29,104 nucleotides of DNA, from assembly GCA_964629975.1 (NCBI GenBank), contig CAZVUN010000025.1:1-29104 (forward strand), given 5' to 3'. Below are positions 1 to 7,909 of the stretch, in pieces. The translations under genes were made by a program, and so were the position numbers. Each line of letters starts with the position of its first letter. Positions within the stretch are counted from its first letter, which is position 1. The notes under the pieces were generated by a model that had not been told where the DNA came from, did no database searches, and worked only from the letters and a program-made list of their open reading frames with translations. The stretch is from G020354085 sp964629975. Lineage in GTDB: Bacteria; Pseudomonadota; Gammaproteobacteria; Acidiferrobacterales; Sulfurifustaceae.

Positions 1-525
1 GGCCTGCGGCGCCGGCTCCTGCGGTTCCGGCGCGGCCAGCGCTTCGGTCGCGGCCGGCGCGCCCGCGGCCACTCGTGGCACTTCGACTGCGGCCGGCGCG
101 CCGGGAACCTGGGTTGGCAAATCGATCAGCGCCGTGTACTCACGCACCAGGCGCGCACCGGGCCACTCGACCTGCAGCAGCATGTGCAGGAATGGCTCGT
201 CGAGTGGCTCCTCACTGGTGAGTCGCACCACGTGAGTGCCGTCGCCGCGCTTGGCAACCTGGAACTTGATGTTCGCGAGATACGGCAGGCGCTCGACGCC
301 GGCAGTCTGGTAGACCTCGGCGGGCGCCAACGTGACGTTCAATCCCTTCAGCTCGCGCTCGTTGACCGACGTGAGCTCGATCTCGGCGTTGAGCGGCTCA
401 TTGAGTGTGGACAGTACCCGCAGCTTGCCGAGTCCCAGTGCGTACGCGCCGAACGGGAAAGCCGCCATCGCACAGATCAGCAACCACGCCGCAGCCCCCG
501 GTATCCCCCTCTTGTCTTGGTGCAT
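1..525 (-). CDS. fimV: FimV/HubP family polar peptidoglycan-binding protein, N-terminal part
   Basis: The reading frame begins at an ATG at 525 and stays open to the window edge, giving 175 residues without a stop, so only the N-terminus is present. A signal peptide (basic start MHQDKR, then a hydrophobic stretch ending at AYA) leads into mature sequence beginning LGLGKLRVLSTLNEPL. That, together with AEIELTSV and the later VEWPGARLVREYTALID, is the conserved FimV N-terminal domain. After about residue 125 the sequence becomes Ala/Pro/Glu-rich, as in the linker before the LysM domain. Known FimV proteins are large inner-membrane polar organisers for type IV pili, twitching and cell-pole landmarks. 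The start is preceded by a purine-rich GAGAAGAGG and by the promoter at 595–623. Its place just downstream of asd matches fimV synteny in pseudomonads and relatives. The family call is secure; the exact role is not visible from this fragment. Confidence 0.9.
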   Translation of the reverse strand, partial: MHQDKRGIPGAAAWLLICAMAAFPFGAYALGLGKLRVLSTLNEPLNAEIELTSVNERELKGLNVTLAPAEVYQTAGVERLPYLANIKFQVAKRGDGTHVVRLTSEEPLDEPFLHMLLQVEWPGARLVREYTALIDLPTQVPGAPAAVEVPRVAAGAPAATEALAAPEPQEPAPQA

Positions 526-594
526 GCCTCTTCTCACCTTGGAATCACGCCGCTCCTGAGTTATTGCCTTTGATGCACCGCATGTTATCGACTC

Positions 595-623
595 ATGATA
601 GTAAGACTCTTTACGAATCTCAA
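595..623 (-). promoter_or_regulatory. Predicted sigma-70 promoter for fimV
   Basis: On the minus strand TTGAGA (623–618) and TATCAT (600–595) are separated by exactly 17 nt in an AT-rich patch that contrasts with the GC-rich surroundings. A start near 588 gives a leader of about 60 nt before the fimV ATG. Prediction from sequence only. Confidence 0.65.
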
Positions 624-849
624 CTAACTATAGTTGCCAGATAGGCTTTCACCAGTCGGGGCACGGGTGGCCATACCCCGGCGGCGCGGCGATCGGGGGT
701 CCCCGAGCAGGTCAACGCGGCGCGCCGGCCATCCCCCGCATGGCGCAATCGGGGCCGTTCTGAGCCAAGGAAAACGGTACCAATATGTAAGGAGGGTATA
801 GTCGGCCCGGGGGCGCCAGGCAACTGACGCAGGCAGCGGTCCGGGGAGA

Positions 850-868
850 CCGCACCGGGCCGGTGCGG
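850..868 (-). terminator. Hairpin downstream of asd, possible weak terminator
   Basis: CCGCACCG (850–857) and CGGTGCGG (861–868) form a perfect 8-bp GC-rich stem with a 3-nt loop, starting 10 nt after the asd stop codon. No T-run follows on the minus strand, so it may be an incomplete or Rho-assisted terminator, or an RNA-stabilising hairpin. Confidence 0.35.
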
Positions 869-877
869 CCCGGGCAG

Positions 878-1990
878 TCAGGATCCGATCAGCACGCGCA
901 GGGTGCGACGCAGCGGTTCCGCCGCGCCCCACAGCAACTGGTCGCCAACCGTGAAGGCGCCCAAAAAGTCCTTGCCCATGTTGAGCTTGCGCAGGCGCCC
1001 GACCGGCACCGTGAGCGTGCCGGTAACCGCGGCCGGCGTCAGTTCTCGCATGCTCCGTTCGCGCTCGTTCGGCACGACCTTCGCCCAGGGGTTGTGGGCC
1101 GCCAGCATGCCGGTGATCTCGTCGAGCGGCACGTCGCGCTTGAGCTTGATGGTGAGCGCCTGCGAATGGCAGCGCATCGCCCCGACGCGCACGCAGATGC
1201 CATCGATCGGGATCGGCGCATGGGAGCGACCGAGGATCTTGTTGGTCTCGGCCTGGCCCTTCCATTCCTCGCGGCTCTGGCCGTTGTCGAGCTGCTTATC
1301 GATATAGGGAATGATCGAGCCGGCGAGCGGCACGCCGAAAAACTCCGTGGGATACTGCGGGCTGCGCAGGTGCTCGGCGACCGCACGGTCGATGTCGAGA
1401 ATGGCCGCGGCCGGATCGTCGAGCTTGTCCTTGACGGCGGCGTGGATGCTGCCCATCTGCTTGAGCAGCTCGCGCATGTTGTTGGCACCGGCCCCCGAGG
1501 CCGCCTGGTAGGTCATCGAGGTCATCCACTCGATGAGGTCGGCCTTGAACAGACCGCCGAGCGCCATGAGCATGAGCGAGACCGTGCAATTGCCGCCGAT
1601 GTAGTTCTTCACGCCGCGCGCGAGGCCGTTCTCGATGACATCGAGGTTCACGGGATCGAGAACGATGATCGCATCCTTGTCCATGCGCAGCGTCGAGGCG
1701 GCGTCGACCCAGTAGCCCTGCCAGCCAGCCGCACGCAACTTCGCAAAGACCTCCGCGGTGTACTCGCCGCCCTGGCAGGTGATGATGATGTCCATGGCCT
1801 TGAGCGCATCGATGTCCTTCGCGTCCTTGAGCGGCGGCACCTCCTTGCCGATCGCGGGCCCCTTGCCGCCCACGTTCGAGGTGGTGAAGAACACCGGTTC
1901 GATGTGATCGAAATCGCGCTCGTCCCGCATGCGGCCCATGAGCACCGAACCCACCATGCCGCGCCAGCCCACCAGCCCTACCCGCTTCAT
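878..1990 (-). CDS. asd: Aspartate-semialdehyde dehydrogenase
   Basis: Encodes a 370-residue enzyme that makes aspartate 4-semialdehyde from aspartyl phosphate with NADPH, the branch point to lysine/diaminopimelate, threonine and methionine. The N-terminus carries the dinucleotide-binding GLVGWRGMVGSVL motif. The catalytic cysteine lies in GGNCTVSLM at residue 135, the same number as in E. coli Asd, and GAMRCHSQAL holds the expected His. Length is close to the usual gammaproteobacterial form (about 367). It follows leuB after 118 nt in the same direction, which fits the leu–asd–fimV arrangement; the gap with its paired palindromes suggests it may also have its own regulation. A hairpin follows the stop. 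The identification is very secure. Confidence 0.98.
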   Translation of the reverse strand: MKRVGLVGWRGMVGSVLMGRMRDERDFDHIEPVFFTTSNVGGKGPAIGKEVPPLKDAKDIDALKAMDIIITCQGGEYTAEVFAKLRAAGWQGYWVDAASTLRMDKDAIIVLDPVNLDVIENGLARGVKNYIGGNCTVSLMLMALGGLFKADLIEWMTSMTYQAASGAGANNMRELLKQMGSIHAAVKDKLDDPAAAILDIDRAVAEHLRSPQYPTEFFGVPLAGSIIPYIDKQLDNGQSREEWKGQAETNKILGRSHAPIPIDGICVRVGAMRCHSQALTIKLKRDVPLDEITGMLAAHNPWAKVVPNERERSMRELTPAAVTGTLTVPVGRLRKLNMGKDFLGAFTVGDQLLWGAAEPLRRTLRVLIGS

Positions 1991-2004
1991 TGCTGTTACC
2001 TCAC

Positions 2005-2039
2005 TTCAAATGTTGAATATTGCATGTTCAGTGTTGAAT
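2005..2039. repeat. Paired TTCA-N-TGTTGAAT palindromic repeats upstream of asd
   Basis: Two related elements, TTCAAATGTTGAAT (2005–2018) and TTCAGTGTTGAAT (2027–2039), lie just upstream of the asd start. Each is palindromic (TTCAA/TTGAA and TTCA/TGAA), and their centres are about 21–22 bp apart, roughly two helical turns. The surrounding 118-nt gap is much more AT-rich than its neighbours. They could be an operator or remnants of a degenerate intergenic repeat. Confidence 0.45.
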
Positions 2040-2108
2040 GAAGGGGCGCTCTGCACACACCAAGCAACCAAGAATTCTCCATTCAGCATCAAGCATTCGC
2101 GCCAGCGT

Positions 2109-3182
2109 TTACAGCGCCTGAACGACCGCGTCGCCCATCTCTTTCGTACCGACCTTCTTCGTGCCCTCGGTCCAGATGTCGCCGGTGCGCAGACCCTGAT
2201 CCAGCACCGTCGACACCGCCTTCTCGACCCGCTCCGCGAGCGCCGGCAGATTGAGCGTGTAGCGCAGCAGCATCGCCACCGACAGGATCGTGGCGAGCGG
2301 ATTGGCGATACCGCGACCGGCAATGTCCGGCGCGCTCCCGTGGATCGGCTCGTACATGCCCTTGTTGTGGGCGTCGAGCGAGGCCGACGGCAGCATGCCG
2401 ATCGAGCCGGTCAGCATGGCGGCCTCGTCCGAGAGGATGTCGCCGAAAATGTTGCCGGTCACGATCACGTCGAACTGCTTGGGCGCGCGCACCAGCTGCA
2501 TGGCGGCGTTGTCGACATACATGTGCGTCAGCTCGACATCGGCGTAGTCCCGGGCCACCCGGACCACCACCTCGCGCCACAGGCCGGAGGTCTCGAGCAC
2601 ATTGGCCTTCTCGACCGAGCAGAGCTTGCGGCGACGCTTGCGTGCGGCATCGAACGCCACGCGCGCCACGCGCTCGACCTCGTGTTCGGCGTATCGCATG
2701 GTGTTGAAGCCCTCGCGCTCGCCGTTTGCGAGGGTGCGCACCCCGCGCGGTTCGCCGAAGTAGATGTCGCCCGTCAGCTCGCGCACGATCAGCAGGTCGA
2801 GCCCGGCCACGATCTCCGGCTTGAGCGTCGAGGCCGCGGCGAGCTGCGGATAGAGGATCGCCGGGCGCAGGTTGGCGAACAGCCTGAGTTCCGCGCGCAG
2901 CCCGAGCAACGCCTTCTCCGGGCGCAGCTCGCGCGGCAACGTGTCGTACTGCGGACCGCCGACGGCGCCGAGCAGCACGGCATCGGCCTGCTGCGCGAGT
3001 TGCAGCGTGGCTTGCGGCAGCGGCTGCCCGGTCAGATCGTAGGCCGCCCCGCCGACCGGCGCGGACTCGAGTGCGATGGCGAGGCCGAACTCCCGGCGCA
3101 GGCGCTCGAGCACCTTGACGGCCTCGGCCGTCACCTCCGGCCCGATGCCATCGCCGGGCAATACCGCGATCTTCGTCGTCAT
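2109..3182 (-). CDS. leuB: 3-isopropylmalate dehydrogenase
   Basis: A 357-residue beta-decarboxylating dehydrogenase that converts 3-isopropylmalate to 4-methyl-2-oxopentanoate with NAD in leucine synthesis. Diagnostic segments include LPGDGIGPEV at the N-terminus, VRELTGDIYFGEPRG, VEKANVLETSGLW, MYVDNAAMQLV, VTGNIFGDILSDEA and HGSAPDIAG, which together form the substrate-, metal- and NAD-binding sites of the family. Length is normal. It starts 10 nt after the leuD stop, so leuC, leuD and leuB form one tight operon read leftwards from the promoter upstream of leuC. No anomaly seen. Confidence 0.98.
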   Translation of the reverse strand: MTTKIAVLPGDGIGPEVTAEAVKVLERLRREFGLAIALESAPVGGAAYDLTGQPLPQATLQLAQQADAVLLGAVGGPQYDTLPRELRPEKALLGLRAELRLFANLRPAILYPQLAAASTLKPEIVAGLDLLIVRELTGDIYFGEPRGVRTLANGEREGFNTMRYAEHEVERVARVAFDAARKRRRKLCSVEKANVLETSGLWREVVVRVARDYADVELTHMYVDNAAMQLVRAPKQFDVIVTGNIFGDILSDEAAMLTGSIGMLPSASLDAHNKGMYEPIHGSAPDIAGRGIANPLATILSVAMLLRYTLNLPALAERVEKAVSTVLDQGLRTGDIWTEGTKKVGTKEMGDAVVQAL

Positions 3183-3192
3183 GGGTGCGCCC

Positions 3193-3834
3193 TCACGGCG
3201 TGAACAGCCACGGTGCCTCCTGCCGGCGGCGCTGCTCGTAGGCCCTGATCTCCTCGACGTGCTGCAGCGTCAGGCCGATGTCGTCGAGCCCGTTGAGCAG
3301 GCAATGCTTGCGGAACGCGTCGATCTCGAAGCGGAACACGGCGCCTCCCGGCGTGGTCACGCTCTGCGCGCCGAGATCGACGCGCAGCCGGTATCCGGCT
3401 GTGGCCAGACACTCGCGAAACAGCTGATCGACCGTGGCGCTGTCGAGCACGATCGGCAGCAGCCCGTTCTTGAAGCTGTTGTTGTAGAAGATGTCGGCGT
3501 AGCTCGGTGCAATGATGACGCGAATGCCGTAGTCCAGCAGCGCCCACGGCGCGTGCTCGCGCGAGGACCCGCAACCGAAGTTGTCGCGTGCCAGCAGGAT
3601 CTGCGCGCCCTGGTAGCGCGGCTGGTTGAGCACGAAATCCGGATTCAGCCGCCGCTTGCTGTGGTCCATGCCGGGCTCGCCCGGGTCAAGGTAGCGCCAG
3701 TCGTCGAACAGGTTCGGCCCGAAGCCGCTGCGCTTGATCGACTTCAGGTACTGCTTCGGAATGATCGCGTCGGTATCGACATTGGCGCGATCGAGCGGCA
3801 CCACCAACCCGTCGAGTGTCTCGAATTTCTGCAT
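3193..3834 (-). CDS. leuD: 3-isopropylmalate dehydratase, small subunit
   Basis: A 213-residue subunit that pairs with LeuC to isomerise 2-isopropylmalate to 3-isopropylmalate. It has the aconitase swivel-domain signatures: NVDTDAIIPKQYLK near residues 19–32, DNFGCGSSREHAPWAL and IIAPSYADIFYNNSFKNGLLP. The start MQKFETLDG (ATG at 3834) was chosen because it matches LeuD N-termini and lies 2 nt after the leuC stop with GAGGTG as ribosome-binding site. A longer upstream frame exists but only shadows leuC. Expected translational coupling with leuC. Confidence 0.97.
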   Translation of the reverse strand: MQKFETLDGLVVPLDRANVDTDAIIPKQYLKSIKRSGFGPNLFDDWRYLDPGEPGMDHSKRRLNPDFVLNQPRYQGAQILLARDNFGCGSSREHAPWALLDYGIRVIIAPSYADIFYNNSFKNGLLPIVLDSATVDQLFRECLATAGYRLRVDLGAQSVTTPGGAVFRFEIDAFRKHCLLNGLDDIGLTLQHVEEIRAYEQRRRQEAPWLFTP

Positions 3835-3836
3835 CG

Positions 3837-5240
3837 CTACACCTCGCGCACGTCGACGAAATGCCCCGCGATCGCCGCCGCCGCGGCCATGGGCGGCGAC
3901 ACCAGATGCGTACGGCCGCCCGCGCCCTGACGGCCCTCGAAATTGCGGTTCGAGGTCGAGGCACAGCGCTCGCCGGGCTCGAGCCGGTCGGCGTTCATGG
4001 CGAGGCACATCGAGCAGCCCGGCTCGCGCCACTCGAAACCGGCGTCCTTGAACACGCGATCGAGCCCTTCGCGTTCGGCCTGTTCCTTGACCAGGCCCGA
4101 ACCGGGCACGACCATCGCGAGCTTGATGTTCCGCGCCACTGTCTTGCCCTTCACCACGGCCGCAGCCGCGCGCAGATCCTCGATGCGCGAGTTGGTGCAC
4201 GACCCGATGAAGATCTTGTCGAGCCGGATGTCGCGGATCGCGGTACCGGCGGCGAGCCCCATGTACTGGAGCGCCCGCTCGTAGCTGCCGCGCCGCACCG
4301 GGTCGGGTTCCGCGGCCGGGTCTGGCACGCGCCCATCGACCGCCACCACCATCTCGGGCGAGGTGCCCCAGGTCACCTGCGGCTTGATGTCGGCGGCATC
4401 GAGCACGACCTCCTTGTCGAACTTCGCGTCCGCATCGCTCTTCAGCTCGCGCCAGGCCTTCACCGCCAGGTCCCAGAGCTCGCCCTGGGGGGCATACGGC
4501 CGGCCGCGGAAGTAGTCGATCGTCTTGTCATCCACCGCCACCATGCCGGCGCGCGCGCCGGCCTCGATCGCCATGTTGCAGACGGTCATGCGCCCTTCCA
4601 CCGACAGCGACATGATGGCCGCCCCGGCGAACTCGATTGCATGGCCGGTACCGCCGGCAGTGCCGATGCGCCCGATGATTGCGAGCACCACGTCCTTGGC
4701 GGTCACCCCGGGGCCGAGCGTGCCGTCGACGCGCACGCGCATGTTCTTCGACTTCTTCTGGATCAGGCATTGCGTGGCGAGCACGTGCTCGACCTCGGAG
4801 GTGCCGATGCCGAAGGCGAGCGCGCCGAATGCGCCGTGCGTGGAGGTGTGCGAATCCCCGCACACCACGGTCATGCCCGGCAGGGTCGCGCCCTGCTCCG
4901 GGCCGATCACGTGCACGATGCCCTGGCGGTGATCGTTCATGCCGAACTCGGTGATGCCGAAGTCGCGGCAGTTCTGATCGAGCGTTTCCACTTGCAGGCG
5001 CGACACCGGGTCCGCGATGCCCTTGGAACGGTCCGTGGTCGGGACGTTGTGGTCGGCGGTGGCGAGGTTGGCCGCGATGCGCCAGACCTTGCGCCCGGCG
5101 AGCCGCAGGCCCTCGAACGCCTGCGGGCTCGTGACCTCGTGCACCAGCTGCCGGTCGATGTACAGCAGCACGGTACCGTCCGGGTTCTGGCGCACGACGT
5201 GGGCGTCCCAGAGTTTGTCGTAGAGCGTTCTGCCAGCCAT
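3837..5240 (-). CDS. leuC: 3-isopropylmalate dehydratase, large subunit
   Basis: A 467-residue aconitase-family subunit. The iron–sulfur ligands are visible in FIGSCTNSRIEDL and EPGCSMCLAMN, and VVCGDSHTSTHGAFGALAFGIGTSEVEHVLATQ is split by family-conserved positions. The start MAGRTLYDKLWDAHVV (ATG at 5240) is the usual LeuC N-terminus and gives the usual length. An upstream in-frame GTG at 5276 was rejected because it would lie within the predicted promoter. First gene of leuCDB; its promoter overlaps that of the divergent LysR regulator, which is therefore the likely controller. Confidence 0.97.
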   Translation of the reverse strand: MAGRTLYDKLWDAHVVRQNPDGTVLLYIDRQLVHEVTSPQAFEGLRLAGRKVWRIAANLATADHNVPTTDRSKGIADPVSRLQVETLDQNCRDFGITEFGMNDHRQGIVHVIGPEQGATLPGMTVVCGDSHTSTHGAFGALAFGIGTSEVEHVLATQCLIQKKSKNMRVRVDGTLGPGVTAKDVVLAIIGRIGTAGGTGHAIEFAGAAIMSLSVEGRMTVCNMAIEAGARAGMVAVDDKTIDYFRGRPYAPQGELWDLAVKAWRELKSDADAKFDKEVVLDAADIKPQVTWGTSPEMVVAVDGRVPDPAAEPDPVRRGSYERALQYMGLAAGTAIRDIRLDKIFIGSCTNSRIEDLRAAAAVVKGKTVARNIKLAMVVPGSGLVKEQAEREGLDRVFKDAGFEWREPGCSMCLAMNADRLEPGERCASTSNRNFEGRQGAGGRTHLVSPPMAAAAAIAGHFVDVREV

Positions 5241-5257
5241 GGTCGAGGTGTCGGTGT

Positions 5258-5286
5258 TTGCGCCCATCCTAGGCACACGCTATAAA
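5258..5286 (+). promoter_or_regulatory. Predicted promoter for the lysR gene
   Basis: On the plus strand TTGCGC (5258–5263), a 17-nt spacer and TATAAA (5281–5286) lie about 44 nt before the regulator's start codon. The -10 is good, the -35 poor. It overlaps almost completely with the oppositely directed leuC promoter. Confidence 0.5.
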
Positions 5287-5294
5287 TAACTCAA
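5266..5294 (-). promoter_or_regulatory. Predicted promoter for leuCDB
   Basis: On the minus strand TTGAGT (5294–5289), a 17-nt spacer and TAGGAT (5271–5266) predict a start near 5259 and a leader of about 20 nt before the leuC ATG. The sequence just upstream (about 5297–5320, ATTCATC…GATCACAT) is loosely dyad-like and lies where a LysR-type regulator usually binds; no strict consensus is present. Confidence 0.55.
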
Positions 5295-5329
5295 ATTCAT
5301 CTTTCGCATGGATCACATTCCCCAAGGCT

Positions 5330-6199
5330 ATGGATATCGCTGCGCTCCAGGCGTTCCTGGCGGTGGCCGAATCAGGCTCGTTCTCGCGCGCCGCCGAGCG
5401 CATCTTTGTGACGCAACCGGCGATCAGCAAGCGCATCGCGGCGCTCGAGACGAGCCTCGGTACGCGGCTGTTCGACCGCATCGGCCGTCAGGTGCAGCTG
5501 ACCGAGGCCGGCCATGCCCTGCTCGCGCGCGCCCACCAGGTGCTGAAGGAGCTCGATGACATCAAGCGCTCCATCACCAACCTGACCGGCGCCATCGGCG
5601 GGGAGCTGCGCTTCGCCACCAGCCACCACATCGGCCTGCACCGCCTGCCGGCGACGCTCAAGCGCTTCCACGAGACCTACCCGCAGGTGCGCCTCGATCT
5701 GCGCTTCATGGACTCGGAGCGGGCGTGCGCGGCGGTCGCCCAGGGCGAGCTCGAGCTTGCCATCGTCACCCTGCCGCCGCTGGCGCCACCGCCCCTGACG
5801 GTCACAAAGTTGTGGGACGATCCGCTCGACGTGGTGGTCGCCCCGCAACATCCGTTGGCGGCGGTCGGCGAAGTGCCGGCGCGCCGGCTGCTCGATTACC
5901 CGGCCATCCTGCCGGGCCCGGGGACCTACACGCGCGAGATCATCCTCGGCGCGCTCGGGGAGTTGCGCGACCGCATCACGGTGGGGATGGCCACCAACTA
6001 TCTCGAGGTCCTGAAGATGCTCGCCTCCATCGGTCTCGGCTGGAGCGCGCTGCCGCGCACCATGATTGACGACAGCCTGGCGGTCGTCCAGATTAGGAAA
6101 TGGAAGCTGCGCCGCGAGCTCGGGATCGTCACGCATGCGACCCGTACCCTGTCGAACGCCGGCCGGGCGCTGATTCAACTGATCGAAGACGTGGCATGA
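5330..6199 (+). CDS. LysR-family transcriptional regulator, divergent from leuCDB
   Basis: A 289-residue LysR-type regulator. Residues 1–60 are the winged helix-turn-helix (MDIAALQAFLAVAESGSFS, then AAERIFVTQPAISKRIAALE), followed by the linker helix and a periplasmic-binding-protein-like effector domain containing GELRFATSHHIGLHRLP and the MATNYLEVLKMLASIGLG segment. It is transcribed away from leuC from an overlapping promoter, the classic layout for LysR control of the neighbouring operon. I infer that it regulates leuCDB, probably sensing a branched-chain pathway intermediate; the ligand is not visible. AAGG 5 nt upstream of the ATG can serve as a ribosome-binding site. Its stop overlaps the start of the next gene. 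Confidence 0.93.
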   Translation: MDIAALQAFLAVAESGSFSRAAERIFVTQPAISKRIAALETSLGTRLFDRIGRQVQLTEAGHALLARAHQVLKELDDIKRSITNLTGAIGGELRFATSHHIGLHRLPATLKRFHETYPQVRLDLRFMDSERACAAVAQGELELAIVTLPPLAPPPLTVTKLWDDPLDVVVAPQHPLAAVGEVPARRLLDYPAILPGPGTYTREIILGALGELRDRITVGMATNYLEVLKMLASIGLGWSALPRTMIDDSLAVVQIRKWKLRRELGIVTHATRTLSNAGRALIQLIEDVA

Positions 6200-6606
6200 C
6201 GTTTCTGGAACTGCTGCTCGCACTGGAGCACCGTCTCGGCTACCACCAGTTGCCGGTGAATCCGCGTGCGCGCAGCATCAAGGATATCTTCGAATCGAGC
6301 CCCGTGCACCAGGAGTTCATGACCCAGCTGGTGCGCGCCGTCTACAGCGAGAATCGCTGTCAGCGCCTGACCGACCCGGTCACGCGCGATCAGACGTTCG
6401 CCGCGTTCGCGCCGCTGCGCGTGGCGCAGTTGCGCTCGGCGCAGTGCGACGTCGACATGCACCACACGCTCGATGAGCTGTGCCTTGCCCTCGAGCAGGT
6501 CTTCCCGCGCGAGCGCGCGGCCACCGCGCCGGCCCGTGACACGGCCACGCGCGCCCAGGTCGTGGCGCTCGACAGCTTTCGGCGCCGGCATCTGCTCAAA
6601 CCCTAG
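6196..6606 (+). CDS. Hypothetical protein coupled to the LysR regulator
   Basis: A 136-residue protein of unknown family. The ATG overlaps the lysR stop as ATGA, which points to translational coupling and decides the start. The sequence looks globular and mostly helical, with no signal peptide or membrane segment; notable stretches are HRLGYHQLPVNPRARSIKDI near the N-terminus and DVDMHHTLDELCLALEQVF near residue 85. The 3′ end overlaps the convergent MFS gene by 11 nt. Context suggests a cytoplasmic protein co-expressed with the regulator. I do not recognise it and assign no function. Confidence 0.75.
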   Translation: MTFLELLLALEHRLGYHQLPVNPRARSIKDIFESSPVHQEFMTQLVRAVYSENRCQRLTDPVTRDQTFAAFAPLRVAQLRSAQCDVDMHHTLDELCLALEQVFPRERAATAPARDTATRAQVVALDSFRRRHLLKP

Positions 6607-7729
6607 TGCGGAGCAATCCGTACGCCACGGCGAAGGCCGCGGCCGCGGCACCGGCGGCGAGCGCGTAGGTAGCCGTCGGGCCGAGCGGTACCCAGGTCTG
6701 CCCGCTGTAGAAGCTGCCGAGCGCCCCGCCGATGCCGAAACTCGCGGTGCTGTAGATCGCCTGGCCGCGGTGCTGGTGCCGGCCGGTGAAATAGCGGTAC
6801 ACCATCTGGATGCCGGCGGCGTGGAAGCTGCCGAAGGTCGCGGCATGCAGGGCCTGCGCGGCCACCAGCACGCCGAGCGAGCGCGGGAACAGCCCGATCA
6901 GCAGCCAGCGGCCGGTCGCCAGCACGAAGCTTGCGAGCAGCACCGTGCGCACCTCGAAGGCGCGCAGCAGCCGCGGCATCAGCAGGAACACGCCGATCTC
7001 GCACAGCACCGCGAACGCCCACAGCGCGCCGATCAGGGTCTTGCTGTAACCGTACGCCTCGAGGTAGATGGTGTAGAAGGTGTAGTACGGACCGTGACTC
7101 ACCTGCATCAGCAGACAGGCGAGCAGGAAACCCATGACCTCCGGGCGCGCCAGCACGCGCAGCAGCGGTTCGGGATGCGCGGCCGTAGCGCGCAGTCCGG
7201 ACTCGGGCAGCGCGACACTGAAGGCGAGGATCCCGCACATCAGCGCCGCGATCGTGGGCAGCACCCACCACGGCCCCTGCCCGTCCACCACCGGGCCGAG
7301 GGCGAGCACCGCGACGATGAAGCCGATCGATCCCCACAGCCGCACGTGCGCGTAGGCGCCCGGGCGATGCGCCGTCTGGTTCATGACGAACACCTCGAGC
7401 AGCGGCAACGAGGCGTTCCAGAAGAAACTGAACAGGAGCATCACCGCCGCGAGCCACCAGAAGCTCGTCCCCAGGAACACGCCGAGATAGACGGCCAGGG
7501 TGAGGAACGCCGCCACGCGCACCACGCGCATGCGCGTGGTGCGATGATCGGCGATCCATGCCCACACGTTCGGCGCCACGATGCGCGAGACCATGAGCAG
7601 CGCCATGAGCGTGCCGATGTCGGCCGCCCCGAACCCGAGCGACTTGAGGTACAGGCCCCAGTACGGCACCAGCACGCCGAGGACGGCGAAGTAGAAAAAA
7701 TAGAACCCGGACAGGCGCCAGTAGGGCAT
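6596..7729 (-). CDS. MFS transporter, HcaT/MFS_1-like
   Basis: A 377-residue, very hydrophobic protein with about 12 predicted membrane helices, beginning MPYWRLSGFYFFYFAVLG. The start matches the N-termini of the phenylpropionate-permease-like (HcaT) branch of the major facilitator superfamily. Family-like segments are PYWGLYLKSLGFGAADIGTL, the helix 2–3 region ADHRTTRMRVVR and RLWGSIGFIVAV. Substrate unknown. The ATG (7729) lies inside the first copy of the 55-nt sequence duplicated around the N gap, so the coding sequence itself is intact but its upstream region is misassembled. Tail-to-tail overlap with the preceding plus-strand gene. No clear ribosome-binding site is seen. Confidence 0.9.
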   Translation of the reverse strand: MPYWRLSGFYFFYFAVLGVLVPYWGLYLKSLGFGAADIGTLMALLMVSRIVAPNVWAWIADHRTTRMRVVRVAAFLTLAVYLGVFLGTSFWWLAAVMLLFSFFWNASLPLLEVFVMNQTAHRPGAYAHVRLWGSIGFIVAVLALGPVVDGQGPWWVLPTIAALMCGILAFSVALPESGLRATAAHPEPLLRVLARPEVMGFLLACLLMQVSHGPYYTFYTIYLEAYGYSKTLIGALWAFAVLCEIGVFLLMPRLLRAFEVRTVLLASFVLATGRWLLIGLFPRSLGVLVAAQALHAATFGSFHAAGIQMVYRYFTGRHQHRGQAIYSTASFGIGGALGSFYSGQTWVPLGPTATYALAAGAAAAAFAVAYGLLRTRV

Positions 7730-7909
7730 GGCGCAGTATGCGTGCGGCGAGGCGNNNNNNNNNNNNNNNNNNNNNNNNNNNNNNNNNNNNNNNNNNNNNN
7801 NNNNNNNNNNNNNNNNNNNNNNNNNNNNNNNNNNNNNNNNNNNNNNNNNNNNNNATAGAACCCGGACAGGCGCCAGTAGGGCATGGCGCAGTATGCGTGC
7901 GGCGAGGCG
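7700..7909. repeat. 55-nt exact duplication flanking the N gap (assembly artefact)
   Basis: Bases 7700–7754 and 7855–7909 are identical over 55 nt and lie immediately on either side of the N run. An exact overlap of 55 nt at contig ends is the usual trace of a k=55 de Bruijn assembly joined by scaffolding. The true sequence most likely runs from 7754 directly to 7910. Confidence 0.85.
7755..7854. other. Scaffold gap of exactly 100 N
   Basis: One hundred undetermined bases, a conventional placeholder length. Reading frames that appear to cross this gap are not real. Confidence 0.99.

Larger units (their letters stand above)
526..877. other. Intergenic region between asd and fimV
   Basis: This 352-base stretch has no convincing gene. 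It holds the fimV leader and promoter (526–623) and a hairpin just after the asd stop (850–868). The remainder (about 630–845) is GC-rich, and its open frames on either strand have no recognisable protein, ribosome-binding site or codon pattern. A purine-rich AAGGAGGG near 788 on the plus strand is not followed by a credible reading frame. Confidence 0.6.

Noticed and set aside
5241..5276. GTG at 5276 as the leuC start
   Set aside because: It overlaps the predicted -10 region, and family N-termini begin at MAGRTLYDKLWDAH.
3816..5285. 489-codon plus-strand frame opposite leuC
   Set aside because: Shadow of leuC; leuC carries all iron–sulfur motifs.
7441..7884. Reading frame starting at a second MPYWRLSGFY copy and crossing the N gap
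   Set aside because: The second copy is the duplicated 55-mer; the frame is broken after the gap, and the real MFS start is at 7729.
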